A stretch of DNA of 64,000 nucleotides from Fidelibacterota bacterium UBA6531 (GCA_002436185.1 DJKX01000062.1:17463-81462); one strand, 5' to 3'; numbered from the stretch's first letter, positions 36,064-46,921 are shown. The notes: generated from the sequence alone by a model not told the origin. Translations and numbers: made by a program.

Positions 36064-38111
36064 CCGGTAATATGATTATGAACTATTCGCTTCTGATTCT
36101 GTTTCTGCCGCTGGCAGCATTTCTTATTCAAATATTTATTGGGAAACGATTGCCGCGCCAAGGAGATTGGGTTGCCATTGGTGCTGTTGTTACAACTCTC
36201 ATTTTAGCCATAGCCATGTTTACATCCATGTTGATAGGCCATGAGCCTCATTTTGCCCAGGAAGCATCCTTCACGTGGCTGGACATGGGAGCCTTCCATA
36301 TTGAGTTGGGCTTCCTGGTGGATAATATTACCATAACCATGCTTCTCGTTGTAGCGCTTATTTCCACCATGACCCACATTTTTTCCATAAAATATTTGGA
36401 AGGGGATATTCGCTATTCTCGTTATTATGCTTATTTGGGGCTGTTTACATTCAGCATGAACGGCATCGTGCTGGCCAATAATTTGATCTCCATGTACATG
36501 TTCTGGGAATTGGTGGGTGTAAGTTCTTATTTATTGATTGGTCATTGGTTTGAAAAAGAGTCCGCCGCCGACGCTGCTAAGAAAGCATTCCTGACTAATC
36601 GCGTCGGCGATATTGGCTTTTTTATTGGAATAATGCTCATTTTTTCGACCTTAGGTACATTTGTGTTTTCAGAAATATTTAATGGGATTGCCGCCGGAAA
36701 GATGGGCGGAAGTATTTTGACATTTGCCGGTGTAGGTTTGTTTTTGGGTGCCATGGGTAAATCATCCCAGTTTCCTTTGCATATTTGGTTGCCTGATGCC
36801 ATGGAAGGGCCCACGCCTGTTTCTGCTTTGATGCACGCAGCCACTATGGTTGCCGCCGGAGTGTATTTATGTGTACGCTTATTTCCATTGTTTACTCCTG
36901 ATGCATTACTTGTAATTGCATATGTGGGCGGCTTCACCGCTCTTTTTGCGGCAACAATTGCCATTACCCAAAATGATATTAAAAAAGTTCTGGCCTATTC
37001 CACTGTCAGTCAATTGGGATATATGATATTAGCTGTCGGATCAGGCGCATACATTGCCGGTTTTTTCCATTTGGTGACACATGCCATGTTTAAGGCGTGC
37101 TTGTTTTATGGTTCCGGTTCTGTGATTCATGCCATGCATCATGCATTGCATAAAAAACATGACCATGATACCGATCCACAAGACATGCAGAATATGGGTG
37201 GATTCAAAGATAAAATGCCCATTACATACTGGGCTATGCTGATCAGCACATTGGCCATTTCCGGTGTTCCATTATTTTCCGGATTTTTGTCCAAAGATGC
37301 CATACTTGCCGGAACTCTTTCTTTTGCTTCCCATCATCCCGGACATTTCCTTTTACCCGTTTTTGGTTTTGGCGCAGCGGCTATAACGGCATTTTATATG
37401 TTCCGATTGATATTTATGACTTTCCACGGAAAATCGAAAATGGCTGAACTGGTTGATGATATTCATGAATCCCCCAAAGAAATGACCTTTCCTCTGATTC
37501 TATTAAGCTCATTGAGCATTTTCATTTTTTATACATTGCCTTATTTCAACCCTTTTTCTGATCACGGCTGGTTTATGGAACTTATTGTTGCTTCCGATGC
37601 GGCTGTGCCGGGGAATCCATCTGCACATCATATTGCAGAAGGTATTCATCACGCTCATTATACCGCCATGGCTTTATCACTTGTTGTTGCTGCGCTGGGA
37701 ATATTTTTATCATGGACATTTTATTTTAAGAAAAAATTATCTGCAGATGAATGGGCAGAAAAATTCAAACCCATGTATAATTTATCATCCAATAAATATT
37801 TTTTCGATGAAAACTATAACAAATTTTTGTACAAACCATTTTTGAAGCTTTCCGCTCTAGTGGCACATATTGATTGGGATTTATACGATAAATATTTCAT
37901 CAATGGTTTTGGAAGAGTCGGAAAAATAATCTCATTTTTTACCGGCAGAATGGATTATGATGGATTAGACCAGACAATCGTGGATGGTATCGGCCGCAGC
38001 GCGCGTCAAGCCGGTGGAGTCTTGAAATTCTTACAAACAGGCCGCTTACAGACGTATATGCTTTTTGCGCTTCTGGGCGTTGTCGTTATTGTTTTGATAC
38101 AATCATTTTAA
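36060..38111 (+). CDS. nuoL: NADH-quinone oxidoreductase subunit L
   Basis: NuoL is the distal antiporter-like subunit with the long lateral helix. It has 683 residues. The core is recognisable from YSRYYAYLGLFTFSMNG, MYMFWELVGVSSYLLIGHW, LPDAMEGPTPVSALMHAATMV and DIKKVLAYSTVSQLGYM. The C-terminal part includes the lateral helix and an anchor helix ending LLGVVVIVLIQSF. A His-rich loop (MHHALHKKHDHDTD) occurs near 360. nuoM follows after a 25-base gap that contains a good ribosome-binding site. Confidence 0.97.
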   Translation: MTGNMIMNYSLLILFLPLAAFLIQIFIGKRLPRQGDWVAIGAVVTTLILAIAMFTSMLIGHEPHFAQEASFTWLDMGAFHIELGFLVDNITITMLLVVALISTMTHIFSIKYLEGDIRYSRYYAYLGLFTFSMNGIVLANNLISMYMFWELVGVSSYLLIGHWFEKESAADAAKKAFLTNRVGDIGFFIGIMLIFSTLGTFVFSEIFNGIAAGKMGGSILTFAGVGLFLGAMGKSSQFPLHIWLPDAMEGPTPVSALMHAATMVAAGVYLCVRLFPLFTPDALLVIAYVGGFTALFAATIAITQNDIKKVLAYSTVSQLGYMILAVGSGAYIAGFFHLVTHAMFKACLFYGSGSVIHAMHHALHKKHDHDTDPQDMQNMGGFKDKMPITYWAMLISTLAISGVPLFSGFLSKDAILAGTLSFASHHPGHFLLPVFGFGAAAITAFYMFRLIFMTFHGKSKMAELVDDIHESPKEMTFPLILLSSLSIFIFYTLPYFNPFSDHGWFMELIVASDAAVPGNPSAHHIAEGIHHAHYTAMALSLVVAALGIFLSWTFYFKKKLSADEWAEKFKPMYNLSSNKYFFDENYNKFLYKPFLKLSALVAHIDWDLYDKYFINGFGRVGKIISFFTGRMDYDGLDQTIVDGIGRSARQAGGVLKFLQTGRLQTYMLFALLGVVVIVLIQSF

Positions 38112-38136
38112 AATTTGAAAGGTTAGAGGAAAAGGA

Positions 38137-39687
38137 ATGGATACAAGCATTCTAAGTTGGATCATCTGGATTCCTGTTATTGGGATGGCGGCAATCGCTT
38201 TAATTCCGAGGGAGAAGGTGAAAACAATAAAAATGGTTACCGCTGTTGCAACGGGTATTCAATTTTTAGCAACGTTAGGACTGTGGTCGCGGTTTGAAGA
38301 ATCGAATGGCGGATTTCAGTTTATGGAACGGGCGGAATGGATTCCATCGTTCAACATTACCTATATTTTAGGTGTAGATGGTTTAAGTCTGCCCATGGTT
38401 ATTTTGACGGGATTATTATTCTTTCTTGGGACGTTTGTCAGTTGGAACATTAACCGTGCTCAAAAAGGATATTTTGCACTTTATTTGCTCTTAAACACGG
38501 GCGTTATGGGTGTGTTCCTTTCACTGGATTTTTTCCTCTTCTACGTATTTTGGGAAGTCATGCTGCTACCTATGTATTTCCTTATTGGCATGTGGGGCGG
38601 TCCTCAGCGTGAATATGCTGCTATAAAGTTTTTTCTTTATACATTATTTGGTTCTGTATTAATGCTCATTGCTATCCTGGCATTGTATTTTACCTGCGGC
38701 AGAACATTCGATATGCTGCAACTTATGCAAACTGCGCCAACAGCGCTTGATGGTGTCATGTTTTGGGGCATGAGTGCTATAAAAGTTATTTGGGTGATGC
38801 TGTTTATCGGGTTTGCCATCAAAGTCCCCGTATTCCCATTTCATACATGGCTGCCTTTGGCTCATGTAGAAGCACCCACAGCTATTTCAGTTATACTGGC
38901 TGGAATCTTACTAAAGCTTGGTGTTTACGGAATATTACGGATTAATTACACCATGCTGCCTGTTGCTGTTTGGTGGTTTGCCGGTGCATTGGCATTGTTG
39001 GGGCTCATCAATGTTATTTGGGGCGCCATGTGTGCTCTGGCCCAGAAAGACTTGAAAAAGCTAGTGGCTTATTCCAGTGTGAACCATATGGGATATTTAC
39101 TCATTGGAATGGCCGCTGTGATTGCTGCTGGTGAAGCAAATGGACATAATCTTCTGGCAGCACAAGCAGGATTGGGTGGTGCAGTCTTCCAGATGTTTAA
39201 TCATGGTACAATTTCAGCTATGTTATTTATCCTTGTGGGTGTTATCTACGAACGAGCTCACCACAGGGATATTGAAGGATTTGGCGGATTAGCAACCTCC
39301 ATGCCCATTTATTCCGGAATAGTCGCTGTAGCCTTTTTTGCAGGGCTTGGTTTACCCGGATTATCCGGATTTGTAAGTGAAGCCATGTGTTTTATCGGTG
39401 CTTTTCCGGTTTTCAAGGCTATCGTTATCGCTTCAACGTTGGGCATTCTATTAAATGCCGCATATTTCCTGTGGGCCTTTCAACGCATGTTCATGGGGGA
39501 AATGAATGAAAAGTATAAAGAATTACCCGAGATTAATAAAATGGAATTATTTACAGTCATTCCTTTATTAGTGATAACTGTGTTTTTTGGAATTTATCCA
39601 AGACCGTTTCTCGATTTGATCAGCAGTACGATGAATGTTATAATTGATACCGTCGCTAACATGGGCGGAATTGCAGGAGTATTTTAG
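38137..39687 (+). CDS. nuoM: NADH-quinone oxidoreductase subunit M
   Basis: NuoM is an antiporter-like proton-pumping subunit. It has 516 residues and about 14 helices. FYVFWEVMLLPMYFLIGMWGG carries the conserved glutamate, with FPFHTWLPLAHVEAPTAISV and DLKKLVAYSSVNHMGYLLIG following. AGAGGAAAAGGA lies immediately before the ATG, one of the stronger Shine-Dalgarno stretches in the operon, useful because the gene is not overlapped by nuoL. Confidence 0.97.
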   Translation: MDTSILSWIIWIPVIGMAAIALIPREKVKTIKMVTAVATGIQFLATLGLWSRFEESNGGFQFMERAEWIPSFNITYILGVDGLSLPMVILTGLLFFLGTFVSWNINRAQKGYFALYLLLNTGVMGVFLSLDFFLFYVFWEVMLLPMYFLIGMWGGPQREYAAIKFFLYTLFGSVLMLIAILALYFTCGRTFDMLQLMQTAPTALDGVMFWGMSAIKVIWVMLFIGFAIKVPVFPFHTWLPLAHVEAPTAISVILAGILLKLGVYGILRINYTMLPVAVWWFAGALALLGLINVIWGAMCALAQKDLKKLVAYSSVNHMGYLLIGMAAVIAAGEANGHNLLAAQAGLGGAVFQMFNHGTISAMLFILVGVIYERAHHRDIEGFGGLATSMPIYSGIVAVAFFAGLGLPGLSGFVSEAMCFIGAFPVFKAIVIASTLGILLNAAYFLWAFQRMFMGEMNEKYKELPEINKMELFTVIPLLVITVFFGIYPRPFLDLISSTMNVIIDTVANMGGIAGVF

Positions 39688-39693
39688 ACTCAA

Positions 39694-41187
39694 ATGAATA
39701 ATCTTCAGAGTTTAAGCCTGTACTGGCCGGAACTGATTCTTACTGTAACAGTTCTGATCACCATTATTGCAGACTTGTTTTATTCTCCAAAAGAATCCGG
39801 TCGAACTGCTCTGTGGGTCTTGGGCGGTTTGTTCCTTGCCTATATTGCTATCAAGGTACAAGATAGTACAATCGTTACAACACTTTTCATGGGTAATCTG
39901 GCGTTTGATCCGTTTGCATCTTTCTTCAAAACGTTGATCCTTTTTGCCACGGTTCTTGTCATTTTTATTTCCCAGCGAACAAGTGAATTGGACGGTCACC
40001 GTACAGGGGAATATTATGCACTTATGGCTATTATGGTTTTTGGTATGTTTCTTATGGTATCGGCAATTGATTTAATCATGGTATATCTTGCCATTGAAAT
40101 TGTATCTATTTCATCTTTCATCCTTGCGGGATATTTGCGAGGTGACTTACGCTCAAATGAGGCCGCTCTTAAATATGTAATTTATGGTGCATTTTCTTCG
40201 GGGATTATGCTTTTTGGATTAAGCATTGTTTTTGGATTAGCCGGTTCCACTAAATTTTTTGCCATTCAGGAAGCCATGTGGAATTTGGAAGGAAGTGCCA
40301 ATTTTGCATTTACGCTAGCAACTGTATTTATTCTTGCTGGTTTTGGATATAAAATTTCAGCTGTTCCATTCCATTTCTGGACACCGGATGTGTACGAAGG
40401 TGCACCTACATCCATTACAGCATATTTATCTGTTGCGCCTAAAGCAGCAGGTTTTGCTCTAGCCATTCGTTTTTTCAATCAAGTGTTTGGAGATGGCGGA
40501 TCCTTTATCGATCCTTCCTTAACAACGTATACAGAATTACCCTGGCCCCAGCTTTTAGCCGCATTAGCTGTTGTAACAATGACACTGGGGAATTTGGTTG
40601 CTATGCAGCAAAATAATATTAAACGGATGCTGGCGTATTCCAGTATTGCCCATGCCGGATATATGCTCATGGCTCTGCCCACGTTGTCATCTCAAGGTGT
40701 ATATGCTGTCATGATATACCTTGTCATGTATATGTTCATGAACTTGGGTGCATTCTTTGTTGTGATTTATGTAAAATCCCAAGGCGGCGGTGAATCGTTT
40801 GATGATTTCCGTGGATTGGGCTGGAAGATGCCTATTGTAGGAATTGTGATGACAATATTTATGCTTTCACTGACGGGTATCCCGCCCACAGCTGGTTTCA
40901 TCGGCAAATTTTATTTATTTGCCGCAATTATAAATGCCGGTCCCCAAATGTATTGGCTTGCGATTATTGGTGCCATCAACAGTGTCATTTCATTGTATTA
41001 TTACATGCGGGTAGTGAAAGTTATGTTTTTTGAAGGTAAATCCAGTGAAACTGTTTTAGTTCCGTCTATTCCAGTTTTACTCATTTTCATGGTGTTGGCA
41101 ATTCCGTCCGTTGTTTTTGGTGTGTATTGGACACCCATCGCAAACTGGGTTTCCCAATCACTGATTTTTTTTACACAGGTTATTTAA
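39694..41187 (+). CDS. nuoN: NADH-quinone oxidoreductase subunit N
   Basis: NuoN is the antiporter-like subunit nearest NuoK. It has 497 residues and about 14 helices. DLIMVYLAIEIVSISSFILAGY holds the key glutamate, VPFHFWTPDVYEGAPTSITA the lysine-containing loop region, and NIKRMLAYSSIAHAGYMLM the later helix. It closes the complex I run. nqrA starts 23 bases later with no visible terminator between, so read-through is likely. Confidence 0.97.
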   Translation: MNNLQSLSLYWPELILTVTVLITIIADLFYSPKESGRTALWVLGGLFLAYIAIKVQDSTIVTTLFMGNLAFDPFASFFKTLILFATVLVIFISQRTSELDGHRTGEYYALMAIMVFGMFLMVSAIDLIMVYLAIEIVSISSFILAGYLRGDLRSNEAALKYVIYGAFSSGIMLFGLSIVFGLAGSTKFFAIQEAMWNLEGSANFAFTLATVFILAGFGYKISAVPFHFWTPDVYEGAPTSITAYLSVAPKAAGFALAIRFFNQVFGDGGSFIDPSLTTYTELPWPQLLAALAVVTMTLGNLVAMQQNNIKRMLAYSSIAHAGYMLMALPTLSSQGVYAVMIYLVMYMFMNLGAFFVVIYVKSQGGGESFDDFRGLGWKMPIVGIVMTIFMLSLTGIPPTAGFIGKFYLFAAIINAGPQMYWLAIIGAINSVISLYYYMRVVKVMFFEGKSSETVLVPSIPVLLIFMVLAIPSVVFGVYWTPIANWVSQSLIFFTQVI

Positions 41188-41210
41188 TGGTCTAATGGCG
41201 GTTATTTAAC

Positions 41211-42563
41211 ATGGCACGAATAATAATTAAAAAAGGTCACGATATACACATGTCTGGTGTACCGGCAAAAAATATTGAAAGTGCCAGTCATCCAACTACA
41301 GTTGCATATCAACCGGAGGAATTTCGATATACTAAACCAAAACTACTTGTTAAAGAAGGGGACAGTGTTAAAATAGGAACACCTTTATTTTTTGATAAAT
41401 GTATGCCGGATGTAAAATGGGCTTCAATTGGCGGGGGAAAAATATCTGCAATTCATTATGGATATCGGAAAGTCATTGAAAAAATCATAATTGAATTGGA
41501 TAAAAACGAAGAGGCTGTTGAAAATACTGCTTTCGATCATCATGAAATTTCTATCCTGTCTAAAACTCAAGTAACAGATCATTTACTCGCAGCAGGTATG
41601 TGGCCTATGATCCGCCAGAGACCTTATAATAAAATTGCAAATCCTGAAGACACACCACATTCAATCTTTATTTCCTGTTACAATTCAGCACCGTTAGCAG
41701 TGGATTTGGATGTTGCTTTGCGTAACAGGAGTTCATCCTTCCAAGCAGGGATTACAGCTTTATCAAAACTGACGCAAGGGAACGTAAATGTTGTTGTAGA
41801 TGAAACGTATACGTCCAATACATTTTTGGATATTAAAGATGCTGAAACGCATATGATTAGTGGTCCTCACCCGGCAGGAAATGTGGGTATTCAAATTCAC
41901 CACATTGATCCATTAAAACCGGGTAAAGTAGTTTGGACCGTGAATGCTCAACATGTTGTAACCATTGGACGTCTTTTCCTTAAAGGAGTGTTTGATCCAA
42001 GTTTAATTATTTCAGTAGGAGGATCCGGTGTAAAAAATCCTACCCATCTGAAATCACGATTAGGTGCTTCCATGGAAACATTAACTGCAGACCGATTGCA
42101 AGACGGATCACAGCGCATGATTTCAGGCGATGTGCTCACCGGAAAAACCAGTGACAAAAACGATTTTGTTCACTTTTATGAGAGTACAGTTTCTGTTATA
42201 CCTCATTCAGATAAACGGGCGTTTCTTGGAATGTTACATCCCGGATCAGGGAAAAGTCATTACAGTTTAACCAATACATATTTTTCATTTGGAGCGAATT
42301 CGTTTCCATTTTCTACGTTGCTAAATGGAGAAGAACGAGCAATGATGCCAATTAATTCATGGGAAAATGTATTTCCCATGAATATTTTACCGAATCAACT
42401 CTACAGAGCAATTCTAGCCAACGATGTCGAGGAAATGGAGCAGTTAGGATTGATCGAATGCGACGAAGAGGATTTTGCCTTATGCTCATTTGCTTGTCCT
42501 AGTAAAATTGATGTTGGGAGCGTTATTCGACAAGGATTAGATATCTTGGAGGAAGAAGAATAA
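41211..42563 (+). CDS. nqrA: Na+-translocating NADH:quinone reductase subunit A
   Basis: NqrA is the cytoplasmic subunit thought to bind quinone in the sodium-pumping NADH dehydrogenase. It has 450 residues. It starts IIIKKGHDIHMSGVPAKNIE and shows TKPKLLVKEGDSVKIGTPLFFDK, ISGPHPAGNVGIQIHHIDP and LLHPGSGKS-like MLHPGSGKSHYSLTNTY, matching NqrA throughout. It is the first of six contiguous nqr genes. Confidence 0.97.
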   Translation: MARIIIKKGHDIHMSGVPAKNIESASHPTTVAYQPEEFRYTKPKLLVKEGDSVKIGTPLFFDKCMPDVKWASIGGGKISAIHYGYRKVIEKIIIELDKNEEAVENTAFDHHEISILSKTQVTDHLLAAGMWPMIRQRPYNKIANPEDTPHSIFISCYNSAPLAVDLDVALRNRSSSFQAGITALSKLTQGNVNVVVDETYTSNTFLDIKDAETHMISGPHPAGNVGIQIHHIDPLKPGKVVWTVNAQHVVTIGRLFLKGVFDPSLIISVGGSGVKNPTHLKSRLGASMETLTADRLQDGSQRMISGDVLTGKTSDKNDFVHFYESTVSVIPHSDKRAFLGMLHPGSGKSHYSLTNTYFSFGANSFPFSTLLNGEERAMMPINSWENVFPMNILPNQLYRAILANDVEEMEQLGLIECDEEDFALCSFACPSKIDVGSVIRQGLDILEEEE

Positions 42564-42565
42564 CG

Positions 42566-43741
42566 ATGAAATTCCTACGCAAAATATTAGATAATTTAGA
42601 GCCAAAATTTACAAAGGGAGGACCGCTGGAAAAATTCCATGCAGTGTATAATGCCACCGATACGATTCTCTTTTCAACAGATGATAAAACAGAATCAGGT
42701 CCCCATATTCGAGATAGTATAGATAATAAACGCATTATGATCCTGGTCGTTGTTGCTTTACTCCCTTGTTATATTTTTGGTGCCATTAATATTGGGTATC
42801 AATCATCCCAGTTTTCAGGGATTGAAAGGTCAGTTTGGGAAAACTTCTGGCTTGGCTTTGGAGTTATTTTACCCATTTTAATTACGGCATTTGCCACGGG
42901 CGCATTTTGGGAAGTCCTTTTTGCTGTAATTCGAAAGCATCCTATTAGTGAAGGATTTCTTGTCACCTGTGCACTAATACCACTTTTAATGCCCCCAACG
43001 ATTCCTTTGTGGCAGGTTGCTGCAGCTACAACCTTTGGTGTGGTAATTGGAAAAGAAATTTTTGGTGGCGTTGGGATGAATATTTTTAATCCCGCACTGG
43101 TCGCGCGAGCATTTATCTTTTTTGCGTATCCCAGCCAGATTTCCGGTGATAAAGTGTGGTTAAAAGTGGATGGTGTTTCAGGTGCAACTGCCCTTGCTGT
43201 TCCTGCTGCTGTGGAAAATGGAAATGCAGTCGATCTGTTAACAAAAATCACTCAATTCGATTATTCTTGGAGCAATATGTTCTGGGGCTATATCCCCGGT
43301 TCCATTGGTGAAACAAATAAATTCCTGATTATAATCGGTTTACTATTTTTGATAATCACTAAAATTGCCAATTGGCGGGTCATTGTGGGTGCGTTGATTG
43401 GACTGTTTGGAACAGCAACGCTGACAAATATCATGGCTCCGTTATCATCAAATACCATGTTGACATTACCACCCCATTATCATTTAGTTATGGGTGGATT
43501 TTTATTTGGATTAGCTTTCATGGCAACTGAACCGGTCACCGGTGCCCACACAGATAAAGGTCGTTGGATCTTTGGAATATTGTTTGGTGCGCTTACGGTT
43601 ATAATCCGATCCATCAATCCTGCTTATCCAGAAGGAACGATGCTTGCCATTTTATTAATGAATGCATTTGCTCCTCTCATTGATTATTATGTTGTCCAAG
43701 GTAATATAAAACGTAGAATGGCTAGATATGCGGCAGAGTAA
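42566..43741 (+). CDS. nqrB: Na+-translocating NADH:quinone reductase subunit B
   Basis: NqrB is a membrane subunit with a covalently bound FMN and part of the sodium path. It has 391 residues and about ten helices. The flavinylation motif SGAT is present with Thr208 (VDGVSGATALAV). GMNIFNPALVARAFIFFAYP and FMATEPVTGAHTDKGRWIFG are conserved stretches. The flavin transferase ApbE is encoded at the end of the same run. The 3' end overlaps nqrC by 14 bases. Confidence 0.97.
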   Translation: MKFLRKILDNLEPKFTKGGPLEKFHAVYNATDTILFSTDDKTESGPHIRDSIDNKRIMILVVVALLPCYIFGAINIGYQSSQFSGIERSVWENFWLGFGVILPILITAFATGAFWEVLFAVIRKHPISEGFLVTCALIPLLMPPTIPLWQVAAATTFGVVIGKEIFGGVGMNIFNPALVARAFIFFAYPSQISGDKVWLKVDGVSGATALAVPAAVENGNAVDLLTKITQFDYSWSNMFWGYIPGSIGETNKFLIIIGLLFLIITKIANWRVIVGALIGLFGTATLTNIMAPLSSNTMLTLPPHYHLVMGGFLFGLAFMATEPVTGAHTDKGRWIFGILFGALTVIIRSINPAYPEGTMLAILLMNAFAPLIDYYVVQGNIKRRMARYAAE

Positions 43742-44450
43742 TTCATATACATTGATTTTCACGGGAATTGTCACGATCATATTGGGCTTTCTCTTATCCA
43801 TTGCTGCAACATCATTGAAGGAGAAACAAGAATTAAATGTTGCCATCGATATAAAGAAAAATATCCTTCGCTCTTTGGATTTTCCGGAAACTCAAGATGA
43901 ACCATGGACAATAGAAATAATTCAAGAAATGTTTGATAAAAACATAATCAGTTATGTGGTGGATGGAACAGGAGAAAAAGTGGATGGAATGAAGGTCGAA
44001 GATATTGACCCGTTAACCCAAGGAAATCTATCTCCAGTCTTTTGTAAAAAAGGGAAAGGGAAAGATGTTGAAGGGTATGCCGTTCCCATATCTGGAAAAG
44101 GATTATGGTCAACGCTTTACGGATATTTTGCTTTGGAAGCGGACGGAATAACCGTTAAGGGAATTACATTTTATAAACATGGTGAAACGCCCGGTTTAGG
44201 CGGTGAAGTAGAAAAAGAATGGTTTACACATAATTTTATTGGCAAACGAATTATTGATGGGCAGGGTAATCTTGTTGGAATTCAAGTTGTAAAAGGGCAA
44301 GTGGATGAATTATCTGAAAACGCCTTTCATCAAGTGGATGGTATTTCCGGTGCAACCATGACAAGTAAAGGATTGAATAATTTCTTAATGACAGATTTAC
44401 AAAAATATGAACCCTTTTTCAAGCGAATCCGTACCAAGGGTAATAGCTAA
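43728..44450 (+). CDS. nqrC: Na+-translocating NADH:quinone reductase subunit C
   Basis: NqrC carries the second covalent FMN, on the periplasmic side. It has 240 residues: one N-terminal membrane helix (about 8-28) and an FMN-binding domain with [18 protein letters not shown], where Thr210 is the expected attachment site. [16 protein letters not shown] and [12 protein letters not shown] are typical. Its ATG lies inside nqrB, and its stop shares one base with nqrD. Confidence 0.97.
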   Translation: MRQSNSYTLIFTGIVTIILGFLLSIAATSLKEKQELNVAIDIKKNILRSLDFPETQDEPWTIEIIQEMFDKNIISYVVDGTGEKVDGMKVEDIDPLTQGNLSPVFCKKGKGKDVEGYAVPISGKGLWSTLYGYFALEADGITVKGITFYKHGETPGLGGEVEKEWFTHNFIGKRIIDGQGNLVGIQVVKGQVDELSENAFHQVDGISGATMTSKGLNNFLMTDLQKYEPFFKRIRTKGNS

Positions 44451-45076
44451 TGGCATTATTAAATAAAAAATCTCAAGTGGTTTTAAAAGATCCTTTAATG
44501 AACAATAATCCCATCACATTTCAGGTGTTGGGAATTTGTTCTGCTTTGGCTGTAACGGTAAAAGTGGATACAGCTATTATAATGACCTTAGCAGTCGTGT
44601 TTGTTTTGAGTATGTCTAACACACTCATTTCGCTGTTGAGAAATTTTATACCGTCTCGTGTACGAATTATAGTTCAGCTTGCCATCATAGCCTCTTTAGT
44701 CATTTTGACGGATCAAGTATTAAGAGCTTACATGTATGAAATGAGTAAACAGTTATCCGTATTTGTGGGACTTATTATTACCAATTGTATTGTCATGGGC
44801 AGGGCGGAAGCTTTCGCCATGCAAAACAAACCGGGCCAATCGTTTTTGGACGGATTAGGAAATGGATTGGGTTACGGTATAATTTTGATTGCCGTTTCTA
44901 TCTTCAGAGAAATATTGGGAAGCGGAACCTTATATGGATTTCAAATCATTCCTTCAGCGTTCTATGATTCCGGCTACGTTAACAATGGCTTAATGGTTCT
45001 ATCTCCCGGGGCATTCATAATCCTAGGTTTGATTATTTGGATCCAGCGCACCGTATATGATATAGAGGAAAATTAA
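44450..45076 (+). CDS. nqrD: Na+-translocating NADH:quinone reductase subunit D
   Basis: NqrD is a membrane subunit that, with NqrE, holds the intramembrane iron-sulphur centre. It has 208 residues and six helices. The cluster cysteines are expected in [10 protein letters not shown] and [31 protein letters not shown] is a conserved stretch. It is related to NqrE and to RnfE/RnfA, but the surrounding operon shows it is the Nqr version. Confidence 0.96.
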   Translation: MALLNKKSQVVLKDPLMNNNPITFQVLGICSALAVTVKVDTAIIMTLAVVFVLSMSNTLISLLRNFIPSRVRIIVQLAIIASLVILTDQVLRAYMYEMSKQLSVFVGLIITNCIVMGRAEAFAMQNKPGQSFLDGLGNGLGYGIILIAVSIFREILGSGTLYGFQIIPSAFYDSGYVNNGLMVLSPGAFIILGLIIWIQRTVYDIEEN

Positions 45077-45077
45077 T

Positions 45078-45689
45078 ATGTTGGAACATTATTTAAGCCT
45101 CGCTACAAAAGCCATTTTCGTTGAGAATATCCTTTTAGCATATTTTCTCGGAATGTGCTCATTTCTTGCCATTTCTAATAAAGTACAAACGTCTGTCGGT
45201 TTAGGTATGGCAGTCACGTTTGTATTAACGATTACAGCCCCTGCAAATTGGGCTATTCATCATTATTTTCTCGAGGAAGGAGCATTGGTATGGATTGGTT
45301 TACCCAATGTTGATTTAAGCTATTTGAATTTTATTGTATTCATCGCCGTTATTGCTGCCATGGTTCAACTCGTGGAAATGATCTTGGATAAATTTTCACC
45401 CACCCTTTATCACAACCTTGGAATTTTCCTGCCGTTGATTGCTGTTAATTGCGCTATACTTGGTGGATCGTTATTTCTCGTTGAACGAAAATATACGTTA
45501 ATGGAATCAACGATATTTGGTTTTGGGTCTGGACTTGGTTGGTTTTTGGCCATTGCGTCCATGGCTGCCATACGCCACCGTCTGCGCTATTCAAATGTTC
45601 CTTCAAAATTGCGCGGTTTGGGTATTACTATGCTACTAACGGGATTACTTTCCATGGCATTCATGGCTTTTTCAGGAATTGACCTGTGA
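45078..45689 (+). CDS. nqrE: Na+-translocating NADH:quinone reductase subunit E
   Basis: NqrE is the partner of NqrD with inverted topology. It has 203 residues and six helices. Candidate iron ligands are in FLGMCSFLAISNKV and AVNCAILGGSLFLVER. FVENILLAYFLGMC at the start and GSGLGWFLAIASMAAIR near the end are typical. It overlaps nqrF by four bases. Confidence 0.96.
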   Translation: MLEHYLSLATKAIFVENILLAYFLGMCSFLAISNKVQTSVGLGMAVTFVLTITAPANWAIHHYFLEEGALVWIGLPNVDLSYLNFIVFIAVIAAMVQLVEMILDKFSPTLYHNLGIFLPLIAVNCAILGGSLFLVERKYTLMESTIFGFGSGLGWFLAIASMAAIRHRLRYSNVPSKLRGLGITMLLTGLLSMAFMAFSGIDL

Positions 45690-46921
45690 TATTGGAAACA
45701 ACTTTATCCGGAATTATTGTTTTTACGGGCGTCATCTTGCTTTTGGTGCTTTTGTTAAACTTGGCGCAAGCGAAATTGCTGCCTCAAGGAGATGTAACAC
45801 TTCATATAAATGATGATCCTGAAAATGATATTGTAACAACACCGGGATCCACATTATTAACGGCATTAGCGACAGAAAATGTATTTCTTCCATCTGCATG
45901 CGGAGGCGGTGGAACATGTGCAATGTGCAAATGCCAAGTCTTGGAAGGAGGCGGTTCAATTCTACCCACGGAAACAGGGCATATTAGTAGAAACGATGCA
46001 AAAGAAAATTGGCGATTAGCCTGCCAGGTAAAAGTAAAAGAAAATATGAATCTGCATATTCCGGAAGAAATATTTAATATCCGTAAATGGGAGTGCACGG
46101 TTAAATCAAATAACAATGTAGCTACATTTATCAAAGAATTAATTATGGAATTGCCCGAGGGTGAGCATTTGAATTTTCAGGCCGGGGGGTATATTCAAAT
46201 TGATATTCCTGAATATTATAACTTGTCATTTAAAGATTTTGACGTTGAAAAAGAATATCATTCTGATTGGGATAAATATAATATATGGGATTTAGTCGCC
46301 AATAATGACGATGATATTTTTCGTGCATATTCCATGGCAAATCATCCAGCCGAAGGCAATAGGGTCATGCTGAATGTTCGTATCGCAACTCCACCTCCTA
46401 AACTATGGAATGATGTACCGCCGGGTTTAGCATCGTCATACATTTTTAATTTGAAGAAGGGAGATAAGGTTACTATTTCAGGATCTTATGGAGAATTTTT
46501 TATTAAAGATACAGATCGTGAGATGGTCTACATCGGAGGGGGAGCCGGTATGGCTCCAATGCGATCCCATTTATTTCATCTTTTTCAAACGTTAAAGACG
46601 GGTAGAAAAGTTTCATTTTGGTATGGCGCGAGAAGTTTGCGGGAAATGTTTTATGATGATGATTTCAAGAAGATTCAAGAAAAATTCCCCAACTTTAATT
46701 ATAATGTCGCATTATCTGAACCGCTTCCCGAGGATAATTGGGAGGGTCCAACAGGATTTATTCACCAAGTACTTCATGATAATTATTTAGAGAATCATGA
46801 GGATCCAACTGAAATTGAATATTATATGTGCGGACCTCCACCCATGATTGCAGCTGTTGAAAATATGTTGTATGATCTTGGTGTGGAAGAAGAAATGATA
46901 GCATATGATAGCTTTGGATAA
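45686..46921 (+). CDS. nqrF: Na+-translocating NADH:quinone reductase subunit F
   Basis: NqrF takes electrons from NADH. It has 411 residues: an N-terminal membrane helix (about 8-27), a 2Fe-2S ferredoxin domain with Cys72, Cys78, Cys81 and Cys113 (ACGGGGTCAMCKC, LACQ), an FAD domain with RAYSMANHP and an NADH domain with GGGAGMAPMRSHL and MCGPPPMIAAV. All cofactor motifs are intact. Since nuoEFG are missing from the neighbouring complex I run, this is the only NADH-accepting module seen in the window. The apbE frame begins inside its last codons. Confidence 0.97.
   Translation: MILETTLSGIIVFTGVILLLVLLLNLAQAKLLPQGDVTLHINDDPENDIVTTPGSTLLTALATENVFLPSACGGGGTCAMCKCQVLEGGGSILPTETGHISRNDAKENWRLACQVKVKENMNLHIPEEIFNIRKWECTVKSNNNVATFIKELIMELPEGEHLNFQAGGYIQIDIPEYYNLSFKDFDVEKEYHSDWDKYNIWDLVANNDDDIFRAYSMANHPAEGNRVMLNVRIATPPPKLWNDVPPGLASSYIFNLKKGDKVTISGSYGEFFIKDTDREMVYIGGGAGMAPMRSHLFHLFQTLKTGRKVSFWYGARSLREMFYDDDFKKIQEKFPNFNYNVALSEPLPEDNWEGPTGFIHQVLHDNYLENHEDPTEIEYYMCGPPPMIAAVENMLYDLGVEEEMIAYDSFG

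Noticed and set aside
36542..36964. 140-codon minus-strand frame inside nuoL
   Set aside because: Shadow of a conserved membrane subunit; Ala/Pro/Lys-rich composition with no family match.
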